Below are positions 24,645 to 32,761 of a stretch of DNA of 37,006 nucleotides, one piece after another; position 1 is the stretch's first letter; every line of letters begins with the position of its first letter. The DNA comes from Acidobacteriota bacterium. Its GTDB lineage: Bacteria > Acidobacteriota > Terriglobia > UBA7540. Position numbers and translations under genes: made by a program. The stretch covers positions 1 to 37,006 of the forward strand of contig CADDZJ010000038.1 of the NCBI GenBank assembly GCA_902812415.1. The letters are read 5' to 3'. The notes under the pieces were generated by a model. It ran no database searches and was not told the origin of the DNA. It was given only the letters and a program-made list of their open reading frames with translations.

Positions 24645-25340
24645 TGTAGTGTGACAAAAGTAGATTGACAAAATCGAGAGCCTGTAATCCTGAGCCGTAC
24701 CGGGATTCTTCGCTGTCGCTCAGGGCGCCATGTCGCTTTGCGACGCCCTGAAGGATGAAAATTACGCCGAGACTCGCCGGGATTCGGATCGCGGGCCGAA
24801 ATATCGGCGTTTTGTTCAGGGCCGAATGACCGGCTGCAAAATGTGGGCCCCAAAAACAAGAGGACGCCGAAGCAGAGGAAAAAGCGTCTCAAATGTCTCA
24901 TCCGTCTCCCTCCCCGCGGCCCGCTCTGCTATCCTGAAGCGGCTATGAAGATGAAGGATGGCAACCCATGGACCCGCACTCTGGAGCCGGCGGTAGTAGC
25001 GTAGCGCAGAGCGCCACCCTGGCGGTCTGCGGGCTTTCCGATAGGGGTCACGAGAGAAGACGCGGGCCGCAAAAACGACGGCGGGGCGCCAGGTGTGGTG
25101 CGATGGCTGGAAGGCCATGGGGCGGATGAAGGCGAACCGAGGATGTGCTGAAAACGCAAGCAGTTACGAAGATAATTCTCGAATCCCGATTTAACCTGAA
25201 GGCCATGCGCGAGGCCGCGCGCTGCGGGTTTGTCTTCGGGCGTATTTTTCAGGGCGGAATGACAGGTGAAGGGTTCGGCATGACATTAAAGCTCCAGGAT
25301 ATGCCAGGTTTTTTAGTTGTGCCGCGCTAAAGGAGGCGTT
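24645..25340. other. gene-free, repeat-rich spacer of about 700 bases
   Basis: The longest gene-free stretch. Short frames here (24730-24948 +, 24816-25118 -, 25145-25330 +) have no recognisable domains or ribosome-binding sites. It holds a GTAATCCTGAGC...GGGATTCTTCGCT repeat near 24690-24725, GCCGAAATATCGGC at 24795-24808, and a direct repeat TCAGGGCSGAATGACMGG at 24816-24833 and 25249-25266. No cobalamin-riboswitch core was found upstream of cobO. It looks like a graveyard of dispersed repeats. Confidence 0.5.
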
Positions 25341-25880
25341 TTGCCCGAAGCGAAAAAAGGGTTGATCATCGTTCATACCGGTCCAGGCAAAGGGAAGACG
25401 ACAGCCGCCTTGGGGACCGCTTTCCGCGCTGTCGGCCAGGGTATGAAGGTATTGATGGTGCAGTTCATCAAGGGATCGTGGCATTATGGCGAGTTGGATG
25501 CCGCCAAGATGCTGGGGGAAGAGAAGTTTCAAATCCTGCCCATGGGACGCGGTTTTGTGAAAGTGGGAGTGGAAAAGCCCGATCCTGAGGATGTCCGCCT
25601 GGTAGAGGAAGCCTGGGCCTTTGCCTGGGAGAAGATCGCGAGTCGCGTATACGACCTGATCATACTGGATGAAATCAATTACGCCATCAGCTATAAAATG
25701 CTGGACCCGGAAAAGGTTGCCGCCGCGCTGCGCCAGAAACCGGAAGCGGTCCATGTAATTCTGACGGGGCGCAACGCCCATCCCTCGATCATCGAACAGG
25801 CAGACCTGGTCACAGAGATGCGCGAAGTGAAGCATCCTTATCAGAAGGGAATCATGGCGCAACGAGGCATTGAATATTGA
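25341..25880 (+). CDS. cobO: cob(I)yrinic acid a,c-diamide adenosyltransferase
   Basis: 179 residues of the CobO/BtuR/CobA type. It transfers the adenosyl group of ATP to cob(I)alamin or corrinoid precursors. GLIIVHTGPGKGKTTAALGTAFRAVG holds the P-loop (Gly14-Thr21), followed by VQFIKG, LIILDEINYA and HVILTGRNAHPSIIEQADLVTEM, all family blocks. The start is TTG 25341, four bases after the strong AAAGGAGG at 25329-25336; an open frame extends to 25317 upstream of that site. It stands apart from any other cobalamin gene, so salvage or repair of imported B12 is likelier than de novo synthesis. Confidence 0.93.
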   Translation: MPEAKKGLIIVHTGPGKGKTTAALGTAFRAVGQGMKVLMVQFIKGSWHYGELDAAKMLGEEKFQILPMGRGFVKVGVEKPDPEDVRLVEEAWAFAWEKIASRVYDLIILDEINYAISYKMLDPEKVAAALRQKPEAVHVILTGRNAHPSIIEQADLVTEMREVKHPYQKGIMAQRGIEY

Positions 25881-26018
25881 GCGATAGGATATGCGGTTAT
25901 CTGTCGCTCCGCTTCCAGGGCAGGAGGCGCAGCATAAGGTCTGGTGTTAAAATCAGGTAGTCTCGTGAAACAAGGCAAGTTTTCCTGAACCTGACTGCCG
26001 GCCCGAAAATCGACTTCG

Positions 26019-26897
26019 ATGAGCTGGTTTCGCAAAGAAAAGCAGCCTTTGGAACCGCCAAAGGCCAAGCGAGTGCAGACGGAAGGCCTTTGGGTCAAGT
26101 GTGTGAATTGCAAACAGACGCTCTGGAAGAAGGACCTGGAGGCCAATTTTCATTGCTGCCCTAAATGCGATTATCACTTTCGCATCTCAGCCCGTGAACG
26201 GCTGCGCATGCTTTTCGATGGCGGCCAGTACACGGAACACGACGCTGAACTCCGCTCGTCTGACCCTCTGAATTTTAAGGATACGAAAACCTATCGCGAC
26301 CGCCTCAAGAAAGCCGAGAAAGAGACCGGCTTGAAAGACGCTTTGATCACCGGCGAAGGTCTGCTCGAGGGGCGGCGCGCCATGATTTGCGCGATGGAGT
26401 TTAACTTCATCGGCGGAAGCATGGGAGCGGTCGTGGGTGAAAAAATCGTGCGCGCGATCGATCGTTGCATTGCACAGCGCTTGCCGCTCATCATTGTTTC
26501 CTGTTCCGGAGGGGCGCGGATGATGGAAGGGGCCATCAGCCTGATGCAAATGGCCAAAATCAGCGCTGCTCTGACCCGATTGGAGGAAGCCAGGCAGCCT
26601 TATATTTCGATTCTGACCGACCCCACCACCGGCGGCGTAACTGCCAGCTTTGCCATGTTGGGAGATTTAAATATTGCGGAGCCGGGCGCCCTGATTGGCT
26701 TTGCCGGACCTCGCGTGATCGAGCAGACCATCCGGCAGAAGCTGCCTGAAGGTTTTCAGAAGGCGGAGTTCCTTCTGGAACATGGCATGCTCGATGCGAT
26801 CGTTTCCCGTAAGGAATTGAAAGCTTACCTCGGTCGGATTTTGGGCTTTCTTGCTGCGTCGGATTCTCAAGGAAAATTGTCAGCGCAAGGGGCCTGA
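26019..26897 (+). CDS. accD: acetyl-CoA carboxylase carboxyltransferase subunit beta
   Basis: 292 residues. It forms malonyl-CoA with AccA in the first committed step of fatty acid synthesis. The N-terminal zinc ribbon has Cys28, Cys31, Cys47 and Cys50 (CVNC...CPKC). The crotonase-like carboxyltransferase domain shows ALITGEGLLEGRRAMICAMEFNFIGGSMGAVVGEKI, SCSGGARMMEGAISLMQMAKI, DPTTGGVTASFAMLGDLNIAEPGALIGFAGPRVIEQTI and LPEGFQKAEFLLEHGMLDAIV. No strong ribosome-binding site is seen before ATG 26019, but MSWFRKEK is a typical start. It precedes folC by 107 bases, a conserved pairing. Confidence 0.97.
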   Translation: MSWFRKEKQPLEPPKAKRVQTEGLWVKCVNCKQTLWKKDLEANFHCCPKCDYHFRISARERLRMLFDGGQYTEHDAELRSSDPLNFKDTKTYRDRLKKAEKETGLKDALITGEGLLEGRRAMICAMEFNFIGGSMGAVVGEKIVRAIDRCIAQRLPLIIVSCSGGARMMEGAISLMQMAKISAALTRLEEARQPYISILTDPTTGGVTASFAMLGDLNIAEPGALIGFAGPRVIEQTIRQKLPEGFQKAEFLLEHGMLDAIVSRKELKAYLGRILGFLAASDSQGKLSAQGA

Positions 26898-27004
26898 GGC
26901 TGGGTATTTACGACCCGGCGCGGACCTTTGGTTCCTGCACAGCGGCTCCCTCGCCCCTGTCGCACATCTTCGCTGGCGGAGGACCGGCGACCAATCTTTG
27001 CCCT

Positions 27005-28354
27005 ATGAATTATGACGAGTGCCTCCGTTATCTTGCCGATCTCGGCCATGAGTTGCGCGGCGTCAAGTTTGATCTCGTAGCCATCCAGCGCATGCTGGCT
27101 GAACTTGGCCAGCCACACCTCCGCTATCCCACCGCTATCGTGGCGGGAACCAATGGCAAAGGTTCAACCTGCGCCATGCTCGCCTCGATTCTCCATTGCG
27201 CGGGCATCCGCGCCGGGCTTTACACTTCGCCGCATCTGGTGCGGGTGAATGAGCGGATTCAGGTCGGGAGGCGGGAAATCGCGGATGAAGCTTTTGCCGA
27301 TTCCTTGACGGATGTCGTCAAAGCGGTGGAACAACTTCTTCGCCAAAAAGCCTTACCGCAGCGCCCGAGCTTTTTTGAGTTTCTTACGGCGACCGCCTTT
27401 CTGCATTTTGCGCGAGAACAGGTGGATTTTGCCGTGCTGGAAGTCGGGATGGGAGGCAGACTGGACGCCACGAATGTGACCGAGCCGCGCGTGGCCGTCA
27501 TCACGAATGTGGAACTCGACCATCAGGAATTTTTGGGGAAGACCCGCGCGGCAATCGCTTGGGAAAAAGCCGGGATCATTAAGCCACACCGGCCGGTGAT
27601 CTCAGGCAGCGACAACCTTGAGGCGGCGGAGGTCATCCGCCGAAAATGCCGGGAAGTGGGCGCCGAATTGTTGGAATTACCTCGCGCCGCCGAAATCTCC
27701 AACGTTCGTAACCGCGAAGGGTATTTCACTTTTGACCTTGCGTTGTCGGGTTCCCATTTTCGTGAACTTGCGCCGTCGCTTGCTGGAAGATTCCAGATTC
27801 AGAATGCGACCGCTGCCGTGGCCGCCGCCCTCAGCCTGCGCCAGCAAGGGTTCACAATTTCCATCGAGGCCATCGACGAAGGTTTGCATGAGGCAAAGTG
27901 GCCGGGACGGCTTGAGGTGGCGCAGGAGCGCCCGAGAATCATATTGGATGGCGCGCACAATCCGGCGGCGGCGGAAGCCTTGGCGACTTTTACGCGAGAG
28001 CAGTTTCAAGGCCGGCAAGTGCGCCTGATCTATGCCTCCATGAAGGATAAGGCGATTGAGGAAATTTCTGAGTTGCTCTTTCCGCTCGCATCAGAAGTTT
28101 ACCTCACGCAAGCCCCGCTGGCGCGCGCGGCGCAGCCTGAAGAGATCCTTCAGCGCGCGCGCTACCGGCCCGATCGCGTCGTGATTGAGCCTGTTCCCGG
28201 GCAAGCGCTGGAGGCCGCCATTCAGGCCAGCGCGGAAGAAGATGTCATCCTGGTGGCTGGCTCGCTTTTTCTCGTGGGCGCTATCGAGCGTTATCAACAG
28301 GAGAAGGAGGCTGCGCTCGAACCATCTTCTTCTTGGAGCGCAATGCGGCTGTAG
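27005..28354 (+). CDS. folC: folylpolyglutamate / dihydrofolate synthase
   Basis: 449 residues of the Mur-ligase fold. It adds glutamate to dihydropteroate and/or folates using ATP. The P-loop is GTNGKGST at 48-55. YTSPHLVRVNERI, LEVGMGGRLDATN, TNVELDHQEFLG, EKAGIIK and the C-terminal ILDGAHNPAAAEAL are all present. ATG at 27005 begins MNYDECLRYLADLG, the usual opening. It lies downstream of accD and upstream of plsC with small gaps, so probably one operon. It acts two steps after FolP. Confidence 0.96.
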   Translation: MNYDECLRYLADLGHELRGVKFDLVAIQRMLAELGQPHLRYPTAIVAGTNGKGSTCAMLASILHCAGIRAGLYTSPHLVRVNERIQVGRREIADEAFADSLTDVVKAVEQLLRQKALPQRPSFFEFLTATAFLHFAREQVDFAVLEVGMGGRLDATNVTEPRVAVITNVELDHQEFLGKTRAAIAWEKAGIIKPHRPVISGSDNLEAAEVIRRKCREVGAELLELPRAAEISNVRNREGYFTFDLALSGSHFRELAPSLAGRFQIQNATAAVAAALSLRQQGFTISIEAIDEGLHEAKWPGRLEVAQERPRIILDGAHNPAAAEALATFTREQFQGRQVRLIYASMKDKAIEEISELLFPLASEVYLTQAPLARAAQPEEILQRARYRPDRVVIEPVPGQALEAAIQASAEEDVILVAGSLFLVGAIERYQQEKEAALEPSSSWSAMRL

Positions 28355-28397
28355 CGGGTTATCATTTGTCGCTTCTGCCGCAAATTTCCCGCAATCG

Positions 28398-29330
28398 ATG
28401 GAACCCGGGACTGCCGAACGAAACGTGGAGAGCCGCGCGCCTGCGCAGGGTCAGGGAAAATCCGCCGGAAGCCGCTTCCGGGAATTCCTCAGTTTGCTGC
28501 GCGCGCTGCTTTTCACCGACCTGCTGATCTATTTCTACACCGTGGTCTGCGGGGCCGCGTCTCTGATCGGATCACTGTTCGATTCCAAGGGGCGCTGGCA
28601 GCACGGTTGCGCGCGCCTGTGGTCCCGGCTCATTCTGAAAACCAGCAGGATTCGGCTCAAGGTGGAAGGGCTTGAGAATATTCCCCGCGACCGGACGCTG
28701 ATTTTCTGCGCCAACCATCCGAGCGCCATGGATATTCCCATTCTTTTCGTTTGCCTGCCGGTTCAGTTCCGCTTTGTGGCGAAGCGCTCGTTATTCAATC
28801 TTCCATTTCTGGGATGGCATCTGTGGCGGTCAGGTCACATTCCGGTGGAGCGCGACAAGCCCCACAAGGCGATGAAAAGCATGGATCAGGCCGCGGAACG
28901 CATTCGCGCAGGTTGCTCAGTGGTCTTGTTTCCGGAAGGGCATCGCAGCCGTGATGGCAGCCTAGGCGCTTTTAAGTCGGGATCGTTTTATCTGGCCGTC
29001 AAGTCCGGAGCGCCCGTCGTCCCCATCACCATTCGTGGAAGCCGGGCGGTCCTGAAACCCGACTCTCTCCATGTGCGGCCGGGAGTGGTTGAAATCATCA
29101 TCCATCCACAAATCTCAACCGAGGGTCTGACTGTGGATGATGTGAATGCTCTTTCCGACCGCGTTCGGGAACGCATTCTTTCGCGATTCCAACCGGAAGT
29201 TGTAGTAACTCCTCCTTCGCCTGATGATTCGCATCATCCTCTTCCCCGGAAGGGCGAAAGGGTGAAATTGGATAAGAACGGTTCTTCCCTGAGCGGAGAG
29301 TCGGAGAGTAAGGGGGTAGCGCAAACTTGA
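28398..29330 (+). CDS. plsC: 1-acyl-sn-glycerol-3-phosphate acyltransferase family protein
   Basis: About 310 residues from ATG 28398. A hydrophobic anchor at about 33-60 is followed by the PlsC domain: CANHPSAMDIP (His107-x4-Asp112, the catalytic motif), RFVAKRSLFNLPFLGWHLW, VVLFPEGHRSRDGSLGAFKSGSFYLA and PVVPITIRGS. It acylates lysophosphatidate at the inner membrane. The start is uncertain: an open frame reaches back to 28185 inside folC, and no clear ribosome-binding site marks 28398. The last 45 or so residues, rich in Pro, His and Lys/Glu (HHPLPRKGERVKL), are not part of the domain and look like translated intergenic-repeat DNA. Confidence 0.88.
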   Translation: MEPGTAERNVESRAPAQGQGKSAGSRFREFLSLLRALLFTDLLIYFYTVVCGAASLIGSLFDSKGRWQHGCARLWSRLILKTSRIRLKVEGLENIPRDRTLIFCANHPSAMDIPILFVCLPVQFRFVAKRSLFNLPFLGWHLWRSGHIPVERDKPHKAMKSMDQAAERIRAGCSVVLFPEGHRSRDGSLGAFKSGSFYLAVKSGAPVVPITIRGSRAVLKPDSLHVRPGVVEIIIHPQISTEGLTVDDVNALSDRVRERILSRFQPEVVVTPPSPDDSHHPLPRKGERVKLDKNGSSLSGESESKGVAQT

Positions 29331-29358
29331 CTCCACTGCAACAAACGATCGAAATTAT

Positions 29359-29477
29359 TGAGGATTACAAATTATCGTGACAACGAAAACTGTAGCGGCG
29401 CTGTCCCCAGCGCCGAAAAACGCCGGTGAGGACACCGGCGCTACAGAAAACGGTGTCACGATAATTTGTAAACCTCA
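29359..29477. repeat. twin-hairpin inverted-repeat element, full copy A
   Basis: The 23-base ends (29359-29381 and 29455-29477) are inverted copies with one mismatch. Between them lie two perfect 8-bp hairpins: CGGCGCTG-TCCC-CAGCGCCG (29396-29415) and CGCCGGTG-AGGA-CACCGGCG (29421-29440), joined by AAAAA and flanked by CTGTAG and CTACAG. No coding content and no clear target-site duplication. It behaves as a small palindromic mobile element. It lies between plsC and the LolA-like gene. Confidence 0.8.
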
Positions 29478-29525
29478 GTAGAAAGTCCGGCATCATCTGA
29501 CTGCCCCGGTCTCAGGGTGAGAACG

Positions 29526-30389
29526 ATGAATTTATGGCAACCTGACTTCCAGATGCGGCGCTTCATAATTCCTGCCGCGAAACCTACCGGGCTTGGCTGG
29601 CAAAAATTGCCCGCTGGAATCGCGCTGAGCCTGATCGCTGCCTGCCTCGCCACAGTCTCTGTTCTGCGCGCTCGTTCTGCGCAAAATCCCGCTCTTCCTC
29701 CTTCTCAAATAAATCCAGCGGCGCAGGCGCTTCTGAACCAGGCAATTCAGGCGCTGGGCGGAAGCGCATTTTTAAACGCCAGAACCTTGAGCAGCACGGG
29801 GCGCATTTTTTCGATCGCTGATGGAGTGACTCAGGGCTTTGTGCAATACCAGAGCGCTATGGAGTTTCCCGATAAGCGCCGGCTTTCTTACGGCCTGGGC
29901 AGCAAAAAGGGCGTCACCCTGATCAATAGCGGCGATCAGGGTTGGGAAATTGACCGTTACGGAATGATCGAGCAGAGCCAGAAGCAGGTCGAACGATGGA
30001 AGCTGGCCAATCGTTACAGCCTGGAAAATCTGCTTCGTCTGGTCATTCACGAGCCTGGCACTCTGATTCAGAAAGGCGGGCAGGACTTTGTGGATAATCT
30101 GCCGGCTCTGATCGTCGACATTATTGATGCTCGCCAGGTGGACGTGAAGCTTTATTTGAACAGCCAAACTTACTTGCCCATGCGCATTGCTTATCGGTTG
30201 CTGAATCCTCAGAGCCACGAGTGGGACGAATACGCTGACGTTTACGTGGACTATCGGTCGATTCAGGGCATTCAGACTCCCATGCACCTGATCCGATACC
30301 TGAATGACGAGCGCGTGGCGGAGACTTTTCGTTTTCAGGTAAAGTACGGCGAGACGTTTCCTCCGGGCTTTTTCCAGCCGGGCGGCTAG
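29526..30389 (+). CDS. exported LolA/LppX-like protein of unknown function
   Basis: 287 residues. An N-terminal basic segment and hydrophobic stretch (about 29-46, LPAGIALSLIAACLATVSVL) suggest a late signal peptide or anchor. The mature part begins INPAAQALLNQAIQALGGSAFLNARTLSSTGRI and continues with strands of alternating polarity (VKLYLNSQTYLPMRIAYRL, YADVYVDYRSIQGIQTPMHLIRYLND). This pattern resembles half-barrel lipid-carrier folds of the LolA type. The likeness is structural and approximate; no signature residue proves it. The start is ATG 29526 because AGGGTGA at 29514-29520 is well spaced; GTG 29517 overlaps that site. It lies 40 bases upstream of hslV. Confidence 0.72.
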   Translation: MNLWQPDFQMRRFIIPAAKPTGLGWQKLPAGIALSLIAACLATVSVLRARSAQNPALPPSQINPAAQALLNQAIQALGGSAFLNARTLSSTGRIFSIADGVTQGFVQYQSAMEFPDKRRLSYGLGSKKGVTLINSGDQGWEIDRYGMIEQSQKQVERWKLANRYSLENLLRLVIHEPGTLIQKGGQDFVDNLPALIVDIIDARQVDVKLYLNSQTYLPMRIAYRLLNPQSHEWDEYADVYVDYRSIQGIQTPMHLIRYLNDERVAETFRFQVKYGETFPPGFFQPGG

Positions 30390-30403
30390 GGAATCATGCC
30401 GTC

Positions 30404-30412
30404 TGCTATAAT
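30404..30412 (+). promoter_or_regulatory. extended -10 promoter for hslVU
   Basis: TGC-TATAAT is a perfect TATAAT with the extended TG element. No good -35 is seen, as is usual for extended -10 promoters. The start point would fall near 30419, almost on the hslV ribosome-binding site, predicting a very short 5' leader. Confidence 0.5.
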
Positions 30413-30429
30413 GGCCCTTGGGAGGCCAC

Positions 30430-30972
30430 TTGACTCCGAAACAACGTGTGCGGGCGACGACGATTCTGAGCGTGCGCCAGAATGGTCGCCTGGCGATGGG
30501 CGGCGATGGACAGGTGACGATGGGCGAGAGTGTGGTTAAGCAGAACGCCCGCAAAATTCGCCGTCTCTACAGCGACAAGGTTCTGGCTGGTTTTGCAGGC
30601 AGCACCGCGGATGCGCTTTCGCTCTTCTCGCGCTTTGAGCAGAAGCTGGAGGAATACCACGGAAACCTGAGCCGCGCCGTGGTGGAACTGGCCAAGGACT
30701 GGCGGACGGATAAAGCGCTGCGTCATCTGGAAGCCTTGCTGGTGGTCGCCGACGCAAAAAATACCTATTTAGTCAGCGGCAACGGCGATGTGATCGAACC
30801 GGATGATGGCATTGTGGCGATCGGTTCCGGCGGACCTTACGCCTTATCTGCCGCGCGCGCCCTTGCCAAACATACCTCCTTGAGCCCCAGGGCGATTGTG
30901 GAAGAGGCTTTGCATATTGCCGGCCAGATTTGCATCTTTACGAACGAGCACCTGGTGATTGAGGAATTGTAA
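30430..30972 (+). CDS. hslV: ATP-dependent protease subunit HslV
   Basis: 180 residues from TTG 30430. A threonine peptidase related to 20S proteasome beta subunits; hexamers stack and work with Hsl[39 protein letters not shown] holds the catalytic Thr and the conserved [20 protein letters not shown] and [25 protein letters not shown] follow. The start is supported by GGGAGG four bases upstream, which would place nine residues (MTPKQRVRA) before the catalytic Thr and require their removal. A GTG at 30448 (MRATTIL) is an alternative closer to other HslV proteins but has no binding site. hslU follows after a 323-base gap. Confidence 0.95.
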   Translation: MTPKQRVRATTILSVRQNGRLAMGGDGQVTMGESVVKQNARKIRRLYSDKVLAGFAGSTADALSLFSRFEQKLEEYHGNLSRAVVELAKDWRTDKALRHLEALLVVADAKNTYLVSGNGDVIEPDDGIVAIGSGGPYALSAARALAKHTSLSPRAIVEEALHIAGQICIFTNEHLVIEEL

Positions 30973-30986
30973 TTATTGATGGGTGC

Positions 30987-31086
30987 AAATTACCGTGACA
31001 GCTTCGGCTGTCGCGCCGGTGTCCCCACCGGCGATTTTTCGGTGCTGCGGACAGCGTCGCTACAGGAAATATTGTCACTGTAATTT
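30987..31086. repeat. twin-hairpin inverted-repeat element, full copy B, between hslV and hslU
   Basis: Ends AAATTACCGTGACA (30987-31000) and TGTCACTGTAATTT (31073-31086) are inverted with one mismatch. Similarity to copy A continues a few bases outward on the right (CTCAG). Inside are hairpins CGCCGGTG-TCCC-CACCGGCG (31014-31033) and CGGTGCTG-CGGA-CAGCGTCG (31040-31059), the latter with two wobble pairs, then CTACAG. The remainder of the 323-base hslV-hslU spacer shows nothing else. Confidence 0.8.
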
Positions 31087-31295
31087 CCAAGTCTCAGGGG
31101 CAGCCATCCGATGTTTTTTCCTTGCTCGCGGTTCCTATTCGAGGAAAGGGAGAACCCCAAAGAGCCGGAAGGGGCAGGTGAGGCAAACACAACTCGTTGA
31201 GTCTGAGGCGAAGTCTCGCCTGGGATCACCGATGGGAACCTGCCATGAACGTTGGACAACTGACAGCCAACAACTAACGACGGACGATCTTCCCA

Positions 31296-32693
31296 ATGGT
31301 CTTCTACTTGCCTGAGAGCGTTGAAACCGCAACCACGCTGGAGGAAATGTCTCCGCGCCAGATCGTGGCGGAACTGGATAAATACGTGGTGGGACAATCC
31401 GATGCCAAGCGCTCGGTGGCTATCGCGTTGCGGAACCGTCTGCGGCGTCAGAAGCTTTCGGAAGAGCTTGCCGAGGAAATTCTTCCCAAAAATATCATCA
31501 TGATCGGGCCCACCGGCGTTGGGAAGACCGAGATTGCTCGGCGCCTGGCGCGACTAACCAATTCACCTTTCCTCAAGGTTGAGGCTTCGCGGTTTACGGA
31601 AGTGGGGTATGTAGGCCGTGACGTGGAGTCCATGGTCCGCGACCTGGTTGAAATCTCCATTGATATGGTGCGCGAGGAGAAAGTGAACGAGGTGGCGGAA
31701 AAGGCCGAGCAGAACGCGGAAGAGCGGCTTTTGGATCTTTTGCTTCCGCCTGTTCCCGCGCAACGCTCGGATAAAGTCCCGCCTGAAGATTCCGACCGGC
31801 AGCGCGAGCAGCATCAACGCACGCGCGAGAAGTTGCGCGTCCAGCTTCGTGAGGGGAAATTGGATGAGCGGCAGGTTGAAGTGGATGTCCGCGAGCGCAG
31901 CTTCCCGGCCTTTGAAATCATCTCTTCCCAGGGCATCGAAGAGATGGATATCAACATTAAGGATATTCTTCCCGGCCTCTTCGGCCAGCGCTCCAAGAAA
32001 CGCCGCATGCGTGTTTCGGAAGCGATGGAATATCTGATCCAGGAAGAGGAAAGCAAGCTGATCGACATGGATCAGGTGACGCGAATCGCGGTGGAGCGCG
32101 CGGAGCAATCGGGCATCATTTTCCTGGATGAGATCGATAAGATCGCAGGCCGCGAGCGCGGGCATGGCCCGGATGTAAGCCGCGAAGGCGTGCAGCGCGA
32201 CATCCTGCCGATTGTGGAAGGGACAACGGTGAATACCCGCTATGGCATGGTGCGCACCGACCATATTCTCTTCATCGCCGCCGGCGCTTTTCACGTGAGC
32301 AAACCCTCGGACTTGATTCCAGAGCTTCAGGGCCGCTTCCCAATCCGCGTGGAGCTCCATTCGCTGACAGTGGAGGATTTCATCCGCATCCTGAAGGAGC
32401 CGAAAAGCGCCCTGGTCAAGCAGTATACGGCTTTGCTTGAGACAGAAGGCATCAAGCTGAGTTTCACCGAAGAGGCTCTGGAAGAGGTCGCCAAATATGC
32501 GGCGGTGGTGAACGAACAGGCGGAAAACATTGGCGCCCGTCGCCTGCATACCATCATGGAAAAGTTGCTGGACGAAATTTCCTTTGAAGGCCCCGACCTG
32601 AAAAAGAAGAACGTGCGGATTGACGTTGCTTACGTGCAGAAGCAGTTGGCGGATATTGTCAAGAATCAGGACCTGAGCCGCTACATCCTGTAG
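31296..32693 (+). CDS. hslU: ATP-dependent protease ATPase subunit HslU
   Basis: 465 residues, family length. This AAA+ unfoldase feeds Hsl[31 protein letters not shown], Walker [10 protein letters not shown] at 71-79, [22 protein letters not shown] (pore and switch), an I-domain at about 110-240, Walker [14 protein letters not shown] at about 273-285, then [21 protein letters not shown] and [12 protein letters not shown]. The C-terminus ends SRYIL, as in HslU tails that insert into HslV. ATG 31296 gives a 17-residue lead before [10 protein letters not shown] 31347 is the minimal start. Separated from hslV by an inserted repeat. Confidence 0.97.
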   Translation: MVFYLPESVETATTLEEMSPRQIVAELDKYVVGQSDAKRSVAIALRNRLRRQKLSEELAEEILPKNIIMIGPTGVGKTEIARRLARLTNSPFLKVEASRFTEVGYVGRDVESMVRDLVEISIDMVREEKVNEVAEKAEQNAEERLLDLLLPPVPAQRSDKVPPEDSDRQREQHQRTREKLRVQLREGKLDERQVEVDVRERSFPAFEIISSQGIEEMDINIKDILPGLFGQRSKKRRMRVSEAMEYLIQEEESKLIDMDQVTRIAVERAEQSGIIFLDEIDKIAGRERGHGPDVSREGVQRDILPIVEGTTVNTRYGMVRTDHILFIAAGAFHVSKPSDLIPELQGRFPIRVELHSLTVEDFIRILKEPKSALVKQYTALLETEGIKLSFTEEALEEVAKYAAVVNEQAENIGARRLHTIMEKLLDEISFEGPDLKKKNVRIDVAYVQKQLADIVKNQDLSRYIL

Positions 32694-32761
32694 GCATTCC
32701 CAATAACCCTGCCCCGGATGGAACGCCCGGGCAACTGACGCATTGGGGTTGAAGTTGGCGC

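Noticed and set aside
24664-24700. Promoter with perfect TTGACA after rlmH
   Set aside because: There is no acceptable -10 at 15-19 bases and no gene follows within 600 bases.
24816-25118. 100-residue minus-strand open frame in the rlmH-cobO spacer
   Set aside because: Arg/Pro-rich with no domain or ribosome-binding site, and crosses repeat DNA.
25000-25340. Cobalamin riboswitch upstream of cobO
   Set aside because: I looked for the conserved B12-box and GGTGAAAATCC-type core and saw neither.
28185-28397. Longer N-terminus for PlsC inside folC
   Set aside because: The residues show no family similarity and would be read within the conserved C-terminal part of folC.
29359-31086. CRISPR array
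   Set aside because: The repeated units are inverted hairpins 1.5 kb apart, not regularly spaced direct repeats with unique spacers, and no cas gene is present.
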